DNA from: Actinomycetota bacterium
GTDB taxonomy: Bacteria > Actinomycetota > Thermoleophilia > Solirubrobacterales > 70-9
DNA: 37,747 nt
Direction of reading: 5' to 3'
NCBI GenBank assembly: GCA_016870325.1
Contig: VGBV01000010.1
Coordinates: forward strand, 1 to 37,747
Part shown: positions 6,794-15,221 of the stretch, piece after piece
How positions within the stretch are numbered: position 1 is the first letter of the stretch
How the letters are laid out: every line of letters begins with the position of its first letter
The notes under the pieces: model-generated
What the model was told of the DNA's origin: nothing
The model's input: the letters and a program-made list of their open reading frames with translations, nothing else
Database searches by the model: none
Made by a program: the position numbers and the translations under genes

Positions 6794-6826
6794 CACCCCG
6801 GCTCTTAGTAGGCTGTCGAAGGGCCT

Positions 6827-7639
6827 ATGGGCGAGAGCCCCAACAAGGCGCTGTGGGAGAAGGGCGACTTCACCCGGATCGCGGCGAGCATGCGCGAGAG
6901 CGGCGAGGCGCTGGTCAAGGACCTCGGAGTGACCAAGGGAATGAGGGTTCTGGACCTCGGCTGCGGCGACGGGACCACCGCGGTGCCCGCCGCTCAGCTC
7001 GGCGCCGACGTCCTCGGAGTTGACATCGCCAGCAACCTGGTCGCCGCGGGCAACGAGCGCGCCGAGGAGCTCAGGCTCGACAACCTCTCCTTCTCGGAGG
7101 GCGACGCGACGGACCTGAGCGCGCTCGACGACGAGAGCTTCGACCTCGTCATCAGCATCTTCGGCGCGATGTTCGCTCCCAAGCCGAACGACGTCGCCAA
7201 GGAGATGGTCCGGGTGACCAAGCCGGGCGGCCGGATCGTGATGGGGAACTGGATCCCGAACGACCCGACGCTCGTCGCCCAGATCCTGAGGATCAGCTCC
7301 TCCTACGCGCCCCCGCCTCCGAAGGGCTTCGTCAGCCCGATGACCTGGGGCTCGGAGGCGGAGGTGACCGAGCGCTTCACCGCGGCCGGGATCCCCGAGG
7401 ACAACATCTCCTTCCAGAGGGACACATACACGTTCGACCACGACGCCCCGCCCTCCGAGCTCCTCGCCACCTTCCGGGAGTACTACGGCCCGACGATGAA
7501 CGCGTTCGAGGCGGCCTCGAAGGACGGCCGCGAGGACGACCTCCAGGGCGAACTGGAGGCGCTCTTCAACGAGCAGAACACGAGCGACGACGCGACCTCG
7601 ATCCCCGCGGCGCTCCTGCGGGTGACGGTCACGAAGTAG
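6827..7639 (+). CDS. Class I SAM-dependent methyltransferase
   Basis: A 270-residue Rossmann-fold methyltransferase. Motif I is VLDLGCGDGTTAVPAA (about residues 42-57). The acidic residue for the ribose is in VLGVDIASNLV. SEGDATDL and FDLVISIFGAMFAPKPNDVAKEMVRVTKPGGRIVMGNW are motifs II-IV of the UbiE/Methyltransf_11 type. The C-terminal half (WGSEAEVTERFTAAGI...) resembles methyltransferases of ubiquinone/menaquinone or small-molecule type, but the substrate is not evident. A -10-like TAGGCT lies 12 bases before the ATG and GAAGGG provides a weak ribosome site. The palindromic element ends 33 bases upstream, so it may influence transcription. Confidence 0.85.
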   Translation: MGESPNKALWEKGDFTRIAASMRESGEALVKDLGVTKGMRVLDLGCGDGTTAVPAAQLGADVLGVDIASNLVAAGNERAEELRLDNLSFSEGDATDLSALDDESFDLVISIFGAMFAPKPNDVAKEMVRVTKPGGRIVMGNWIPNDPTLVAQILRISSSYAPPPPKGFVSPMTWGSEAEVTERFTAAGIPEDNISFQRDTYTFDHDAPPSELLATFREYYGPTMNAFEAASKDGREDDLQGELEALFNEQNTSDDATSIPAALLRVTVTK

Positions 7640-7723
7640 GCTCGCTGCCGGACTCCCGGGTCCGGCCGCGCAAAATGCGCAGTTCCGTGCGTGGACGCGC
7701 TGGGTGCGCGCACACGCCCCAAC

Positions 7724-7729
7724 TATCCT
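7724..7729 (+). promoter_or_regulatory. -10 box of a probable leaderless pafBC mRNA
   Basis: TATCCT lies 7 bases before GTG 7737. This fixes the start 11 codons downstream of the GTG at 7704. Confidence 0.5.
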
Positions 7730-7736
7730 GCTCCGC

Positions 7737-9833
7737 GTGGCGAAGGACACCGAGAAGCTGATCCGCCAGCTCTCGCTGATCTCCTTCCTGATGGCGCAGA
7801 AGAGGCCCGTCTCGGCGCTCGAGATCAAGCGCGAGGTGGAGGGCTACAGCGACATGAACGACGACGCCTTCGCGCGTCGCTTCTACGCCGACCGCGCCGA
7901 GCTCGAGAGCCTCGGCATCACCCTTCACATCGAGAAACCCGGCGACAGCCTCCAGGGCTACGAGTCCGAGCTCTACTCGCTGCCGCCGGAGAACTTCTAC
8001 CTGGACGCGATCGAGTTCGGCGACGACGAGTTGGCCGCGCTGCAGACGGCCCTGCACCTGCTCGACGGCGAGTTCGCCTACGCCGAGCCGCTGCGGCTGG
8101 CGCTGCAGCAGGTCTCCTGGGGCCGCCCCAGCCCGCTGACTTCCCCCGAGGCGGGCTCGGTCGAGGTGCGGATGACCGCCAAGGCCGACGGCGCCGAGAT
8201 CAGCCAGCGGCTGTCGAAGATCGAGACCGCGATCTCGCGCCGCAAGACGATCGAGTTCACCTACTACACGATCGAGCGCGACGCGACCGAGCAGCGCGAG
8301 GTTGACCCCTTCCACCTCGTCTATCGCGGCGGGCAGTTCTATCTGATCGGCCACAGCCACGAGCGCGACGCGGTTCGCGTCTTCCGGCTCTCGCGGATCG
8401 AGGGCAAGGTCAGCTACGCGTCCAAGGCCGAGCACGACTTCACCGCGCCCGAGGACTACGACCGCCGCGACTACGCCCGGCGCTCGGAATGGCAGCTGGG
8501 CGAGATCCGGGGCACCGCGCGCATCTTCCTGCGCGAGCGCGTCGCCTGGCTGGTCGAGCGCGACTTCGGCGGCTACGGCGAGATCCGCCCCGCCCGCAAG
8601 GGCGACGGCGCCCCCGGCAAGGGCTCGGTGTTCGAGACCGAGTACGCCTCGGCCCGCCAGATGGTCGCCTGGGTCCTGCACTGGCGCCAGAACGCGACCG
8701 TGCTCGACCCGCCCGAGCTCGCCGGCGAGGTCGGCGAGCGGCTGGCGCTGCTGCGCGAGCGCCACGAGGGCGAGTTCGAGACGGCGCGCTCGCACGGCTC
8801 GGCGCCCCCGCCGCTGCAGCACGCGGGGCGATCCTCGCACGGGCGCTCGGAGGCATCGATCCGGCCCGAGCGCTTCGCCCGCCTGGTGACGCTGGCCGGG
8901 ATGCTGATCGAGGCCGCGAAGGGCGAGGAGCGAATCGCGATCGCCGACGTACGCGGCAGGCTCAACCTCAGCGACGAGGAGCTGAGCGACGACATCGACC
9001 TGCTGAACGTCGTCAACTTCGGCGGCGGCACCTACGTGCTCTACGCCGAGCTGATCGGAGACGAGGTCGAGGTCGACGCCGAGCCCTACGGCGACAACTT
9101 CAGCCGGCCCGCCCGGCTGCTGCCGCTGGAGGCGAAGGCGCTGGTGGCGGCGATCGACCTGTTCGGCGACCACCTGCCCCAGAGCGGCCTGGTCAGCGCC
9201 CGCGAGAAGATCGTCACCGCGCTCGGCCACGACCCCTCCGAGGAGGGCCTGGAGATCGCAGCCTCGGGCGGCGACGACTCGGGCGTGGCGAGGAAGGTCA
9301 ACGACGCGATCGCGGCCCGGCGCGTGCTCGCGATCCACTACTACAAGGAGAACGAGGACGAGTTCACCAAGCGCGAGATCGAGCCCTACCAACTCGCCAA
9401 CGGCCGCGAGGGTTGGTACGTCGCCTCCTATGACCGCAAGCGCTCGGACATCCGCCACTTCCGCCTCGACCGGATCAAGGAGGCCGAGGTGACCAAGGAG
9501 AGCTTCGAGCCGCGCGAGGAGTTCGCCGACATCGCCGCGATCGAGGGCGGCTGGCTCTCGGGAGACCAGGTGCCCGCCGCCGACGTCGCCCGCGTCTGGG
9601 TCTCGCCCGAGCGCGCCCGCTGGGCCCGCGAGGAGCACACCGTGGTCGAGGAGCTCGCCGACGGTGCGCTCGTGATCGAGGTCCCCTACGGCAGCCAGGA
9701 CTGGCTCCTGCGCGAGGTCCTCAAGGGCGCCGGCGACTTCGTCGTGCTCGAGCCCGAGGACGCCCGCGAGGCGATTCGCGCCGAGCTCGCGACCGACAGC
9801 GCCGCGCAGCCCGCGCCGGCGAAAGCCGCCTAG
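7737..9833 (+). CDS. pafBC: Fused PafB-PafC-type double WYL-domain transcriptional regulator
   Basis: At 698 residues this is about twice the size of one WYL regulator and contains two complete copies in tandem. The first half has an N-terminal winged HTH (LIRQLSLISFLMAQKRPVSALEIKREVEG, residues 8-36) and a WYL domain (IEFTYYTIERDATEQREVDPFHLVYRGGQFYLIG). The second has its own HTH-like part (RFARLVTLAGMLIEAAKGEERIAIADVRGRL) and WYL domain (LAIHYYKENEDEFTKREIEPYQLANGREGWYVASY). PafB and PafC usually come from adjacent genes and act together to switch on DNA-damage genes independently of LexA/RecA in actinobacteria, with WYL thought to sense nucleic acid. Natural fusions are known. No proteasome genes are present here. 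The start is set by the -10 box 7 bases upstream. Confidence 0.82.
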   Translation: MAKDTEKLIRQLSLISFLMAQKRPVSALEIKREVEGYSDMNDDAFARRFYADRAELESLGITLHIEKPGDSLQGYESELYSLPPENFYLDAIEFGDDELAALQTALHLLDGEFAYAEPLRLALQQVSWGRPSPLTSPEAGSVEVRMTAKADGAEISQRLSKIETAISRRKTIEFTYYTIERDATEQREVDPFHLVYRGGQFYLIGHSHERDAVRVFRLSRIEGKVSYASKAEHDFTAPEDYDRRDYARRSEWQLGEIRGTARIFLRERVAWLVERDFGGYGEIRPARKGDGAPGKGSVFETEYASARQMVAWVLHWRQNATVLDPPELAGEVGERLALLRERHEGEFETARSHGSAPPPLQHAGRSSHGRSEASIRPERFARLVTLAGMLIEAAKGEERIAIADVRGRLNLSDEELSDDIDLLNVVNFGGGTYVLYAELIGDEVEVDAEPYGDNFSRPARLLPLEAKALVAAIDLFGDHLPQSGLVSAREKIVTALGHDPSEEGLEIAASGGDDSGVARKVNDAIAARRVLAIHYYKENEDEFTKREIEPYQLANGREGWYVASYDRKRSDIRHFRLDRIKEAEVTKESFEPREEFADIAAIEGGWLSGDQVPAADVARVWVSPERARWAREEHTVVEELADGALVIEVPYGSQDWLLREVLKGAGDFVVLEPEDAREAIRAELATDSAAQPAPAKAA

Positions 9834-9868
9834 CGGCAGCGCTCGAGTCGTTCCCGCGCGCCGACGGG

Positions 9869-9874
9869 TAGCGT
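9869..9874 (+). promoter_or_regulatory. -10 box of a probable leaderless MBL-hydrolase mRNA
   Basis: TAGCGT is followed by 7 bases and the ATG at 9882. Confidence 0.4.
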
Positions 9875-9881
9875 CGCGCCC

Positions 9882-10637
9882 ATGGCAAGCCTCGACGTGG
9901 AGATCCTGCTCGCCCCGAACCCGGGGCCGATGACGCTGGAGGGGACGAACACCTACCTGGTCGGGCGCGACCCGGCGATCGTGATCGACCCCGGTCCGGC
10001 CGTACGGGGCCACATCGAGGCGGTCAGGGCGGCGGCCGGGGAGCGCGGCGGCATCGGCGACGTGCTCCTCACCCACTCCCACGAAGACCACATCGGCGGC
10101 GTGCCGCTGCTGGGAGTCGAGCCGACGGTCCTCGGCGAGGGGGAGAGCGCCGGCCCCCTCACCTGCCTGCTAACCCCCGGGCACACCACCGACAGCCGCT
10201 CGTTCCTGGCGGCCCCCGGACGCGAAGCGGAGGAGGCCGCGCCAGACGCGGGAAAGGTGCTGTTCAGCGGGGACCTGATCCTCGGCCACGGCTCGACGAT
10301 CGTGCCGCCGGCCGACCAGGGCGGGTCGCTCCACGACTACATGGCCTCGCTGCGCCGGGTACAGGGCCTCGACCTGGAGTTGATCCACCCGGGGCACGGG
10401 TCGGCGATCACCGACCCCGCAGCGAAGATCGCAGAGTACATCGAGCACCGCGAGTCCCGGCAGCGGCGGCTGGTCGCGGCGCTGGAGCGGGGCGAGCGCT
10501 CGCGGTTGGCGCTGCTGGGCGAGGTCTGGGACGACGTGCCCGCCGAGCTGCTGCCCGCCGCCGCCTTCGCGATGCAGGCGCATCTGGAGGAGCTGGAGCG
10601 GTTGGGCGTGATCTCGGCGAGGGATCTGGCCGAATGA
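9882..10637 (+). CDS. MBL-fold metallo-hydrolase, LACTB2-like
   Basis: A 251-residue metallo-beta-lactamase-fold protein. THSHEDHIGG (about residues 64-73) is the HxHxDH zinc motif; LLTPGHTTDS, LFSGDLILG and LIHPGHGSAI supply further His/Asp ligands in order. The C-terminal 70 residues (HRESRQRRLVAAL...PAAAFAMQAHLEELERLGVI) form the winged-helix tail of the LACTB2 group, whose human member is an endoribonuclease. Glyoxalase II-like thioesterase activity is the other option. Residues about 109-121 are an extra loop between SRSFLAA and KVLFSGD. That loop is encoded by a palindromic element whose 20-base core also occurs in lhr. Confidence 0.82.
   Translation: MASLDVEILLAPNPGPMTLEGTNTYLVGRDPAIVIDPGPAVRGHIEAVRAAAGERGGIGDVLLTHSHEDHIGGVPLLGVEPTVLGEGESAGPLTCLLTPGHTTDSRSFLAAPGREAEEAAPDAGKVLFSGDLILGHGSTIVPPADQGGSLHDYMASLRRVQGLDLELIHPGHGSAITDPAAKIAEYIEHRESRQRRLVAALERGERSRLALLGEVWDDVPAELLPAAAFAMQAHLEELERLGVISARDLAE
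10209..10240. repeat. In-frame hairpin with conserved 20-nt loop, copy A
   Basis: GCGGCC (10209-10214) pairs with GGCCGC (10235-10240) around a 20-base loop identical to that of copy B at 19399-19418. The loop contains an inner CGC-GAA-GCG mini-hairpin. It is read in the frame giving PGREAEE. Confidence 0.65.
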
Positions 10638-10658
10638 CGACGATCCGGCGCGCTGCCC

Positions 10659-10664
10659 GATAAT
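10659..10664 (+). promoter_or_regulatory. -10 box before the acylase gene
   Basis: GATAAT ends 6 bases before ATG 10671, again the leaderless spacing. Confidence 0.45.
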
Positions 10665-10670
10665 GGGCCC

Positions 10671-13070
10671 ATGAACCGGGATCTCGGCGGCATCCTCCGC
10701 ACTGGCTTCAAGGGAGCGGGGCTCGCCAGCGCCCTGTTCGGGGCGACCGCGGCCGGGGTCTGGTGGCAGCTCTTCCGCCGGCCGCTGCCGAGGACCGAGG
10801 GGGAGGAGCGGGTGCAGGGCCTGGAGGGGACGATCGAACTGGCCCGGGACCGCTGGGGGATGGTGCGGATCCGCGCCTCGAGCGACCACGACCTCTGGTT
10901 CGGGCAGGGCTACGCGCACGCCCAGGACCGGCTCTGGCAGTGCGACCTGCAGCGCAGGGTGAGCCAGGGCAGGCTCTCCGAGATCGCCGGCGAGCCGGGC
11001 CTGAAGGTGGACCGCCTGATGCGGACCCTCGGCCTGGGCCGGGTCTCCGCGCGCGAGGAGCGCGAGCTCGAGCCCGGGTTGCGCTCGCTGCTGAACGCCT
11101 ACTGCAGCGGCTTCAACCGCGGCGCCGAGGCCCGGGGGGTGCTGCCGGCCGAGTTCCAGCTGATGCGCCTGGACTTCGAGCCCTGGCGCCCGGCCCATGT
11201 GCTGGCCGGGGCGAAGCTGCTCGCCTTCGGGCTCTCGACCAACTGGGAGCGGGAGCTGCTTCGCGCCGACCTCGTTCGCGAGCTGGGCCCCGAGCTGGCG
11301 GCGCGGCTCGACCCCCCCTATCCCTCCGAGAACCCGATCGTGATGCGGCCCGGCGAGGCCTGGGAGGGGGACGGCACCGGCCTGGCGGAGCAGATCAAGA
11401 GCGTGCGCGAGCAGATCGGCCTGGCGGGCACCGCCGGCGGCTCCAACAACTGGGCCGTGGCGCCGGAGCGCTCGGCGAGCGGCGGGCCGCTTGTCGCGGG
11501 CGATCCCCACCTGCCGACCGGGATGCCGGGGATCTGGCACCAGTGCGCGCTCGAGTTGGGGGACCGCTTCTGCCGCGGGGTGGCGCTGCCGGGCATCCCG
11601 GGCATCTCGATGGGCCAGAACAACGACGTCGCCTGGACCTTCACCAACGTGATGGCCGACGTCGAGGACCTGTTCGTGGAGCGGATCGAGGGCGACCGCT
11701 ACGAGTACCGCGGCGAGTGGCTGCCGCTGGAGCTGGTCGAGGAGGAGATCTCCGTCAAGGGCCGCGAGCAGCCCGTCCGCCTGCAGGTGCGGAGCGGCCG
11801 CCACGGCCCGATCGTGAACGAGGCCCTCGGCGCCGACGACTCGCAGCCGCTGGCGCTGCGCTGGACGGCGCTGGACGTGCCCGGGATAGGACAGCCGCAC
11901 TTCGAGATCTTCGACCCGGCGAGCGGCCCCGAGCTGGTCGAGCTGCTCGGCGGGCTGGCGATGCCGGTCTCCAACCTCGTCTGGGCCGACCGCCACGGCT
12001 CGATCGGCTACAAGACCGTCGGCCGCCTGCCGCAGCGGCCGGGCGGCTGTCCCGACGTGCCCAAGCCAGGCTGGACCGGGGAATACGACTGGGGCGAGCC
12101 GATCGCCTACGAGGAGCTGCCGGAGCTGGTCGACCCCGGCAGCGGCTACCTCGTGACCGCGAACAACCGCATCGCCGACGACGACTACCCCCACCACCTG
12201 AGCAGCGACTACCTCGACGGCTTCCGGGCCAAGCGCATCGAGCAGCTGATCGAGGAGACGCCCGAACACGACCTGGACAGTTTCCGGCGCATGCAGACCG
12301 ACCTGCACTCGATCCCGGGTGACGAGGTCGCGAAGCGCCTCGCCCGCCTGGACCGATCCGGCCTGGGCCAGCGCGAGACCGCCGCGATCGAGCGCCTGGT
12401 GAGCTGGAACCGCCAGCTCGGCCCCGAGACGATCGTGGGCACGATCTACCAGGCCTTCCTGCTGCGCCTGGCCCGCGACTTCGCCCGCGCGGCGATCGCG
12501 GACCGCGACCTCTCCGAGCGCTGGCTCGACCGCTCCGACAGCGGCTTCACAACCCACGTCACCTCACCCTGGCGCTGGCACTCGCACCTGCTCACCCTCT
12601 GGGAGGAGGGGGACGAGGCGCTGATCGGCAGGCCCTGGGACGACCTGGTCGCCGACGCGCTTCGCGGCGCGCTCGACGACCTCACCCAGCGCTTCGGCCC
12701 CGACCCCGAGGGCTGGCGCTGGGGCAGCGTGCACGAGCTGCGCTTCCCGCACGCGCTCGGGGAGGCGAACTCGGCCTTCGAGTGGGTCTTCAACCGCACC
12801 CTCCACCCGGGCGGGGCCCAGGAGACGGTCGCCCAGATCGCCTATGACCCCAACGACCCCTACGACGCGATCTGGGCGCCGAGCTGGCGCATGGTCGCCG
12901 ACCCGGTCGATCCCTCACGCTCGATGTGGCAGGACTTCACGGGGCAGTCGGGACACGCGTGGTCCGAGCACTACGACGACCTGCAGCCCCGCTGGCTGGC
13001 GGGCCAGATGCAGCCGATGGCGGGCGAGGGTCCCTGGGAGACGCTGACCCTGCTCCCGCGGCAGGGCTGA
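10671..13070 (+). CDS. Penicillin acylase-family Ntn hydrolase
   Basis: A 799-residue enzyme of the penicillin amidase/acyl-homoserine-lactone acylase group. These are made as one chain and cleave themselves to expose an N-terminal Ser on the beta subunit; here that residue is Ser258, in TAGGSNNWAVAPERSASGGPLVAGDPHLP, a textbook site. The alpha-subunit part (residues about 52-230) has the expected RDRWGMVRIRASSDHDLWFGQGYAHAQDRLWQCDLQRR. Later hallmarks are PGIPGISMGQNNDVAWTFTN and VTANNRI. Residues 14-34 form a hydrophobic N-terminal segment, so the enzyme is probably exported or membrane-attached. The acyl substrate cannot be told (lactams, AHLs and lipid amides are possible). The stop overlaps the ATG of the next gene. 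Confidence 0.88.
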   Translation: MNRDLGGILRTGFKGAGLASALFGATAAGVWWQLFRRPLPRTEGEERVQGLEGTIELARDRWGMVRIRASSDHDLWFGQGYAHAQDRLWQCDLQRRVSQGRLSEIAGEPGLKVDRLMRTLGLGRVSAREERELEPGLRSLLNAYCSGFNRGAEARGVLPAEFQLMRLDFEPWRPAHVLAGAKLLAFGLSTNWERELLRADLVRELGPELAARLDPPYPSENPIVMRPGEAWEGDGTGLAEQIKSVREQIGLAGTAGGSNNWAVAPERSASGGPLVAGDPHLPTGMPGIWHQCALELGDRFCRGVALPGIPGISMGQNNDVAWTFTNVMADVEDLFVERIEGDRYEYRGEWLPLELVEEEISVKGREQPVRLQVRSGRHGPIVNEALGADDSQPLALRWTALDVPGIGQPHFEIFDPASGPELVELLGGLAMPVSNLVWADRHGSIGYKTVGRLPQRPGGCPDVPKPGWTGEYDWGEPIAYEELPELVDPGSGYLVTANNRIADDDYPHHLSSDYLDGFRAKRIEQLIEETPEHDLDSFRRMQTDLHSIPGDEVAKRLARLDRSGLGQRETAAIERLVSWNRQLGPETIVGTIYQAFLLRLARDFARAAIADRDLSERWLDRSDSGFTTHVTSPWRWHSHLLTLWEEGDEALIGRPWDDLVADALRGALDDLTQRFGPDPEGWRWGSVHELRFPHALGEANSAFEWVFNRTLHPGGAQETVAQIAYDPNDPYDAIWAPSWRMVADPVDPSRSMWQDFTGQSGHAWSEHYDDLQPRWLAGQMQPMAGEGPWETLTLLPRQG

Positions 13071-13540
13071 TGGCGAGCCGCCGGGACCAGATCAAGCTCA
13101 GCGACGCCGAGCGCCGCGAGCTGCTCGAGCTGGAGCGGGTCGCGATCGTCAGCTCCAACGGTCCCAGGGGGTGGCCGCACTCGATGCCGATGTGGTTCAC
13201 GGTCCGCGACGACGTGATCTGGGTCTGGACCTACGCCAAGTCCCAGAAGGTCCGCAACCTCGAGCGCGACCCGCGCGCGACGCTGCTGGTCGAGGCCGGG
13301 GTCGAATACACGGAGCTGCGCGGCGTCATGGTCGAGTCCGAGGCGGTGATCCACCGCGAGCCCGAGGTCGTCGCCGATTTCGGCAAGGAGCTGACGGTCC
13401 GCTACAGCGAGGGCATCTCCTCGGTCGAGGGGGACGGCGCGGCGGCGCTGGAGGCCCAGGCCGCGAAGCGCGTCGCGATCAGCTTCCCGCCGCTGCGGAC
13501 CCGCAGCTGGGACCACCGCAAGCTCGGCCACACCTACTGA
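13070..13540 (+). CDS. PPOX-class (pyridoxamine-phosphate-oxidase-fold) flavin/F420-dependent protein
   Basis: A 156-residue split-barrel protein. RVAIVSSNGPRGWPHSMPMWFTVRDDVIWVWTYAKSQKVRNLERDPRATLLVEAG follows the pattern of the F420/FMN-binding PPOX family, in which the strand pair, the K-x-x-N-L element and the following R-D-P-R segment line the cofactor site. Such actinobacterial proteins often use F420H2 to reduce small molecules, or bind haem or FMN. The cofactor is inferred only. The ATG overlaps the stop of the acylase gene (ATGA-type), so it is probably co-translated. The stop is TGA at 13538-13540. Confidence 0.8.
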   Translation: MASRRDQIKLSDAERRELLELERVAIVSSNGPRGWPHSMPMWFTVRDDVIWVWTYAKSQKVRNLERDPRATLLVEAGVEYTELRGVMVESEAVIHREPEVVADFGKELTVRYSEGISSVEGDGAAALEAQAAKRVAISFPPLRTRSWDHRKLGHTY

Positions 13541-13566
13541 AGATTCGCGCTGGCGCCTACTAAAAT
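13538..13566 (+). promoter_or_regulatory. Candidate sigma-70-type promoter
   Basis: TGAAGA (13538-13543), a 17-base spacer and TAAAAT (13561-13566) lie in an AT-richer patch before the RTX-like gene. The -35 overlaps the stop codon of the upstream gene. Confidence 0.35.
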
Positions 13567-13650
13567 TTCGGTTACAGCGTGCGTGGACTGCTCGCTGGGC
13601 GGGCGCTCCTACTCTATTTTCGTGGCCGCCTCCGGAAAGGACTCCGAGCC

Positions 13651-14085
13651 ATGCAGAAGCCCTCGCGCATCCTCCGCCCCCTCCTGCACGCGGGGCTCGC
13701 GCTGCCGGCGGCCGCTGCGGCCGCGCTCGTGACCAGGTCCGGCAGCACGGTCGTCTACAAGGCCGACCAGGGCGAGAACAACGACCTGCGAGTGTCCCAG
13801 GGCGTGCTGCTGGGACAGAACGTGATCTCGTTCACCGACACGGGTGCCGGGATCACCCCCGCCAGCGGCTTCTGCGACCTGATCAACGGGGTCGGCATGT
13901 GCGCTTCGAACGGCGTCACGGCGATCCGGGTCAACACCAGGGACAAGGACGACGCGGTCAAGGTCGCGGCCGAGAGCTCGATCGGCCCGCTGCTCGCGCC
14001 GACGACCCTGATCGGCGGGCGCGGCGCGGACGTGCTGATCGGCGGCAACGAACCCGACAGGCTCAAGGGCAACAACGGGCGCGCC
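13651..14085 (+). pseudogene. Exported RTX/hemolysin-type repeat protein, 3' truncated
   Basis: ATG 13651 follows AAAGGA (9 bases away) and opens with an export signal (MQKPSRILRPLLHAGLALPAAAAAALV). A beta-rich segment follows (STVVYKADQGENNDLRVSQ...), then the beginning of calcium-binding nonapeptide repeats: LIGGRGADVLIGGNEPDRLKGNNG. The repeat array stops after about two and a half units, at roughly 14085. Beyond that the frame has no repeats and reads, out of phase, through the whole rmlA gene to 15225, so the native C-terminus is absent. A GTG at 13579 could extend the N-terminus but lacks support. Deletion next to the rhamnose operon is the simplest reading. A run-on translation product is possible but unlikely to be useful. 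Confidence 0.6.
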
Positions 14086-14119
14086 CTCCCGTCTGGCCTT
14101 GATCTAGCCTTGCTCGGTC

Positions 14120-15193
14120 GTGGAGCAGCTCAAGGGCCTGATCCTCTCGGGGGGCGCCGGAACGCGTCTGCGCCCGATCACGCACACCTCGGCCAAGCAA
14201 TTGGTGCCGGTGGCGAACAAGCCCGTGCTCTTCTACGGGATCGAGGCGCTGGTCGAGGCCGGGATCACCGAGATCGGGATCATCATCGCCCCCGAGACCG
14301 GGGACGAGATCCGCGAGGCCGCGGGCGACGGCTCCGGCTTCGGCGCCTCGATCACCTACATCGAGCAGGAGGCGCCGCTGGGGCTGGCGCACGCGCTGCT
14401 GATGGCCGAGGCCTTCCTCGGGCAGAGCCCGTTCGTGATGTACCTGGGCGACAACCTGCTCCGCAACGGGCTCGTGGAGCTGGTCGCGACCTTCCGGGAG
14501 AGCGAGCCCGAGGCCCTGATCCTGCTCACGCCGGTGCCCGATGCCTCCTCCTACGGCGTCGCCGAGCTCGACGGCGACCGCGTCGTCAAGCTGGTCGAGA
14601 AGCCCGAGGATCCGCCCAGCGACCTGGCGCTGGTCGGCGTCTACATGTTCGGCCCCGAGATCTTCGCCGCCGCCAGGTCGATCGAGCCCTCGGCCCGGGG
14701 CGAGCTCGAGATCACCGACGCGATCGACGCCCTGATCGAGGGCGGCAAACGCGTCGAGCCGCACATCGTGCGCGGCTGGTGGAAGGACACGGGCCGGCTC
14801 GAGGACATGCTGGAGGCCAACCGGCTCGTGCTGGAGGACCTGGAGAGCCGCAGCGACGGCGAGCTGATCGACTCCAAGGTCGAGGGGCGCGTCGTGATCG
14901 AGGCGGGCGCCAAGCTCGAGCGGACCACTGTCCGGGGCCCCGCGATCATCGGCGCGGGTGCGCACATCAGCGACTCCTACGTCGGGCCCTACACCGCGAT
15001 CGACCGCGACGTGATCATCGCCGGCTCGGAGATCGAGCACTCGATCGTGCTCGCCGGCTCGCGCATTCGCGACCTTCCCGCCCGCATGGAGGCGAGCCTG
15101 CTCGGGAAGGGAGTGACCGTCGAGCGCAGCCTCGGGATGCCGAAGACGCTCCGCTTCCTGGTCGGGGACCACGCGGACATCGGGATCCCGTGA
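14120..15193 (+). CDS. rmlA: Glucose-1-phosphate thymidylyltransferase, long form
   Basis: A 357-residue enzyme joining glucose-1-phosphate to dTTP, the first step of dTDP-L-rhamnose synthesis. LILSGGAGTRLRPITHTSAKQLVPVANKPVLFY (residues 7-39) holds the nucleotide-binding G-G-x-G-T-R-L and the following Lys. GDNL, VEKPEDPPSDLALVGVYMF and GWWKDTGRLEDMLEAN mark sugar and metal sites. The C-terminal part, about 110 residues longer than E. coli RmlA, shows left-handed beta-helix turns (VVIEAGAKLERTTVRGPAIIGAGAHI), as in StrD-like long forms. The start is GTG; TAGCCT lies 9 bases before it. It is followed 28 bases later by rmlD and is the first gene of an A-D-B-C operon. Confidence 0.88.
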   Translation: MEQLKGLILSGGAGTRLRPITHTSAKQLVPVANKPVLFYGIEALVEAGITEIGIIIAPETGDEIREAAGDGSGFGASITYIEQEAPLGLAHALLMAEAFLGQSPFVMYLGDNLLRNGLVELVATFRESEPEALILLTPVPDASSYGVAELDGDRVVKLVEKPEDPPSDLALVGVYMFGPEIFAAARSIEPSARGELEITDAIDALIEGGKRVEPHIVRGWWKDTGRLEDMLEANRLVLEDLESRSDGELIDSKVEGRVVIEAGAKLERTTVRGPAIIGAGAHISDSYVGPYTAIDRDVIIAGSEIEHSIVLAGSRIRDLPARMEASLLGKGVTVERSLGMPKTLRFLVGDHADIGIP

Positions 15194-15221
15194 GGCCCGG
15201 GCCCGGAGAGGTGTCACCGCG

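Noticed and set aside
7629-13000. Very long minus-strand ORFs opposite pafBC, MBL and acylase genes
   Set aside because: High GC makes antisense frames stop-poor. The plus-strand proteins have clear domains and the antisense products have none.
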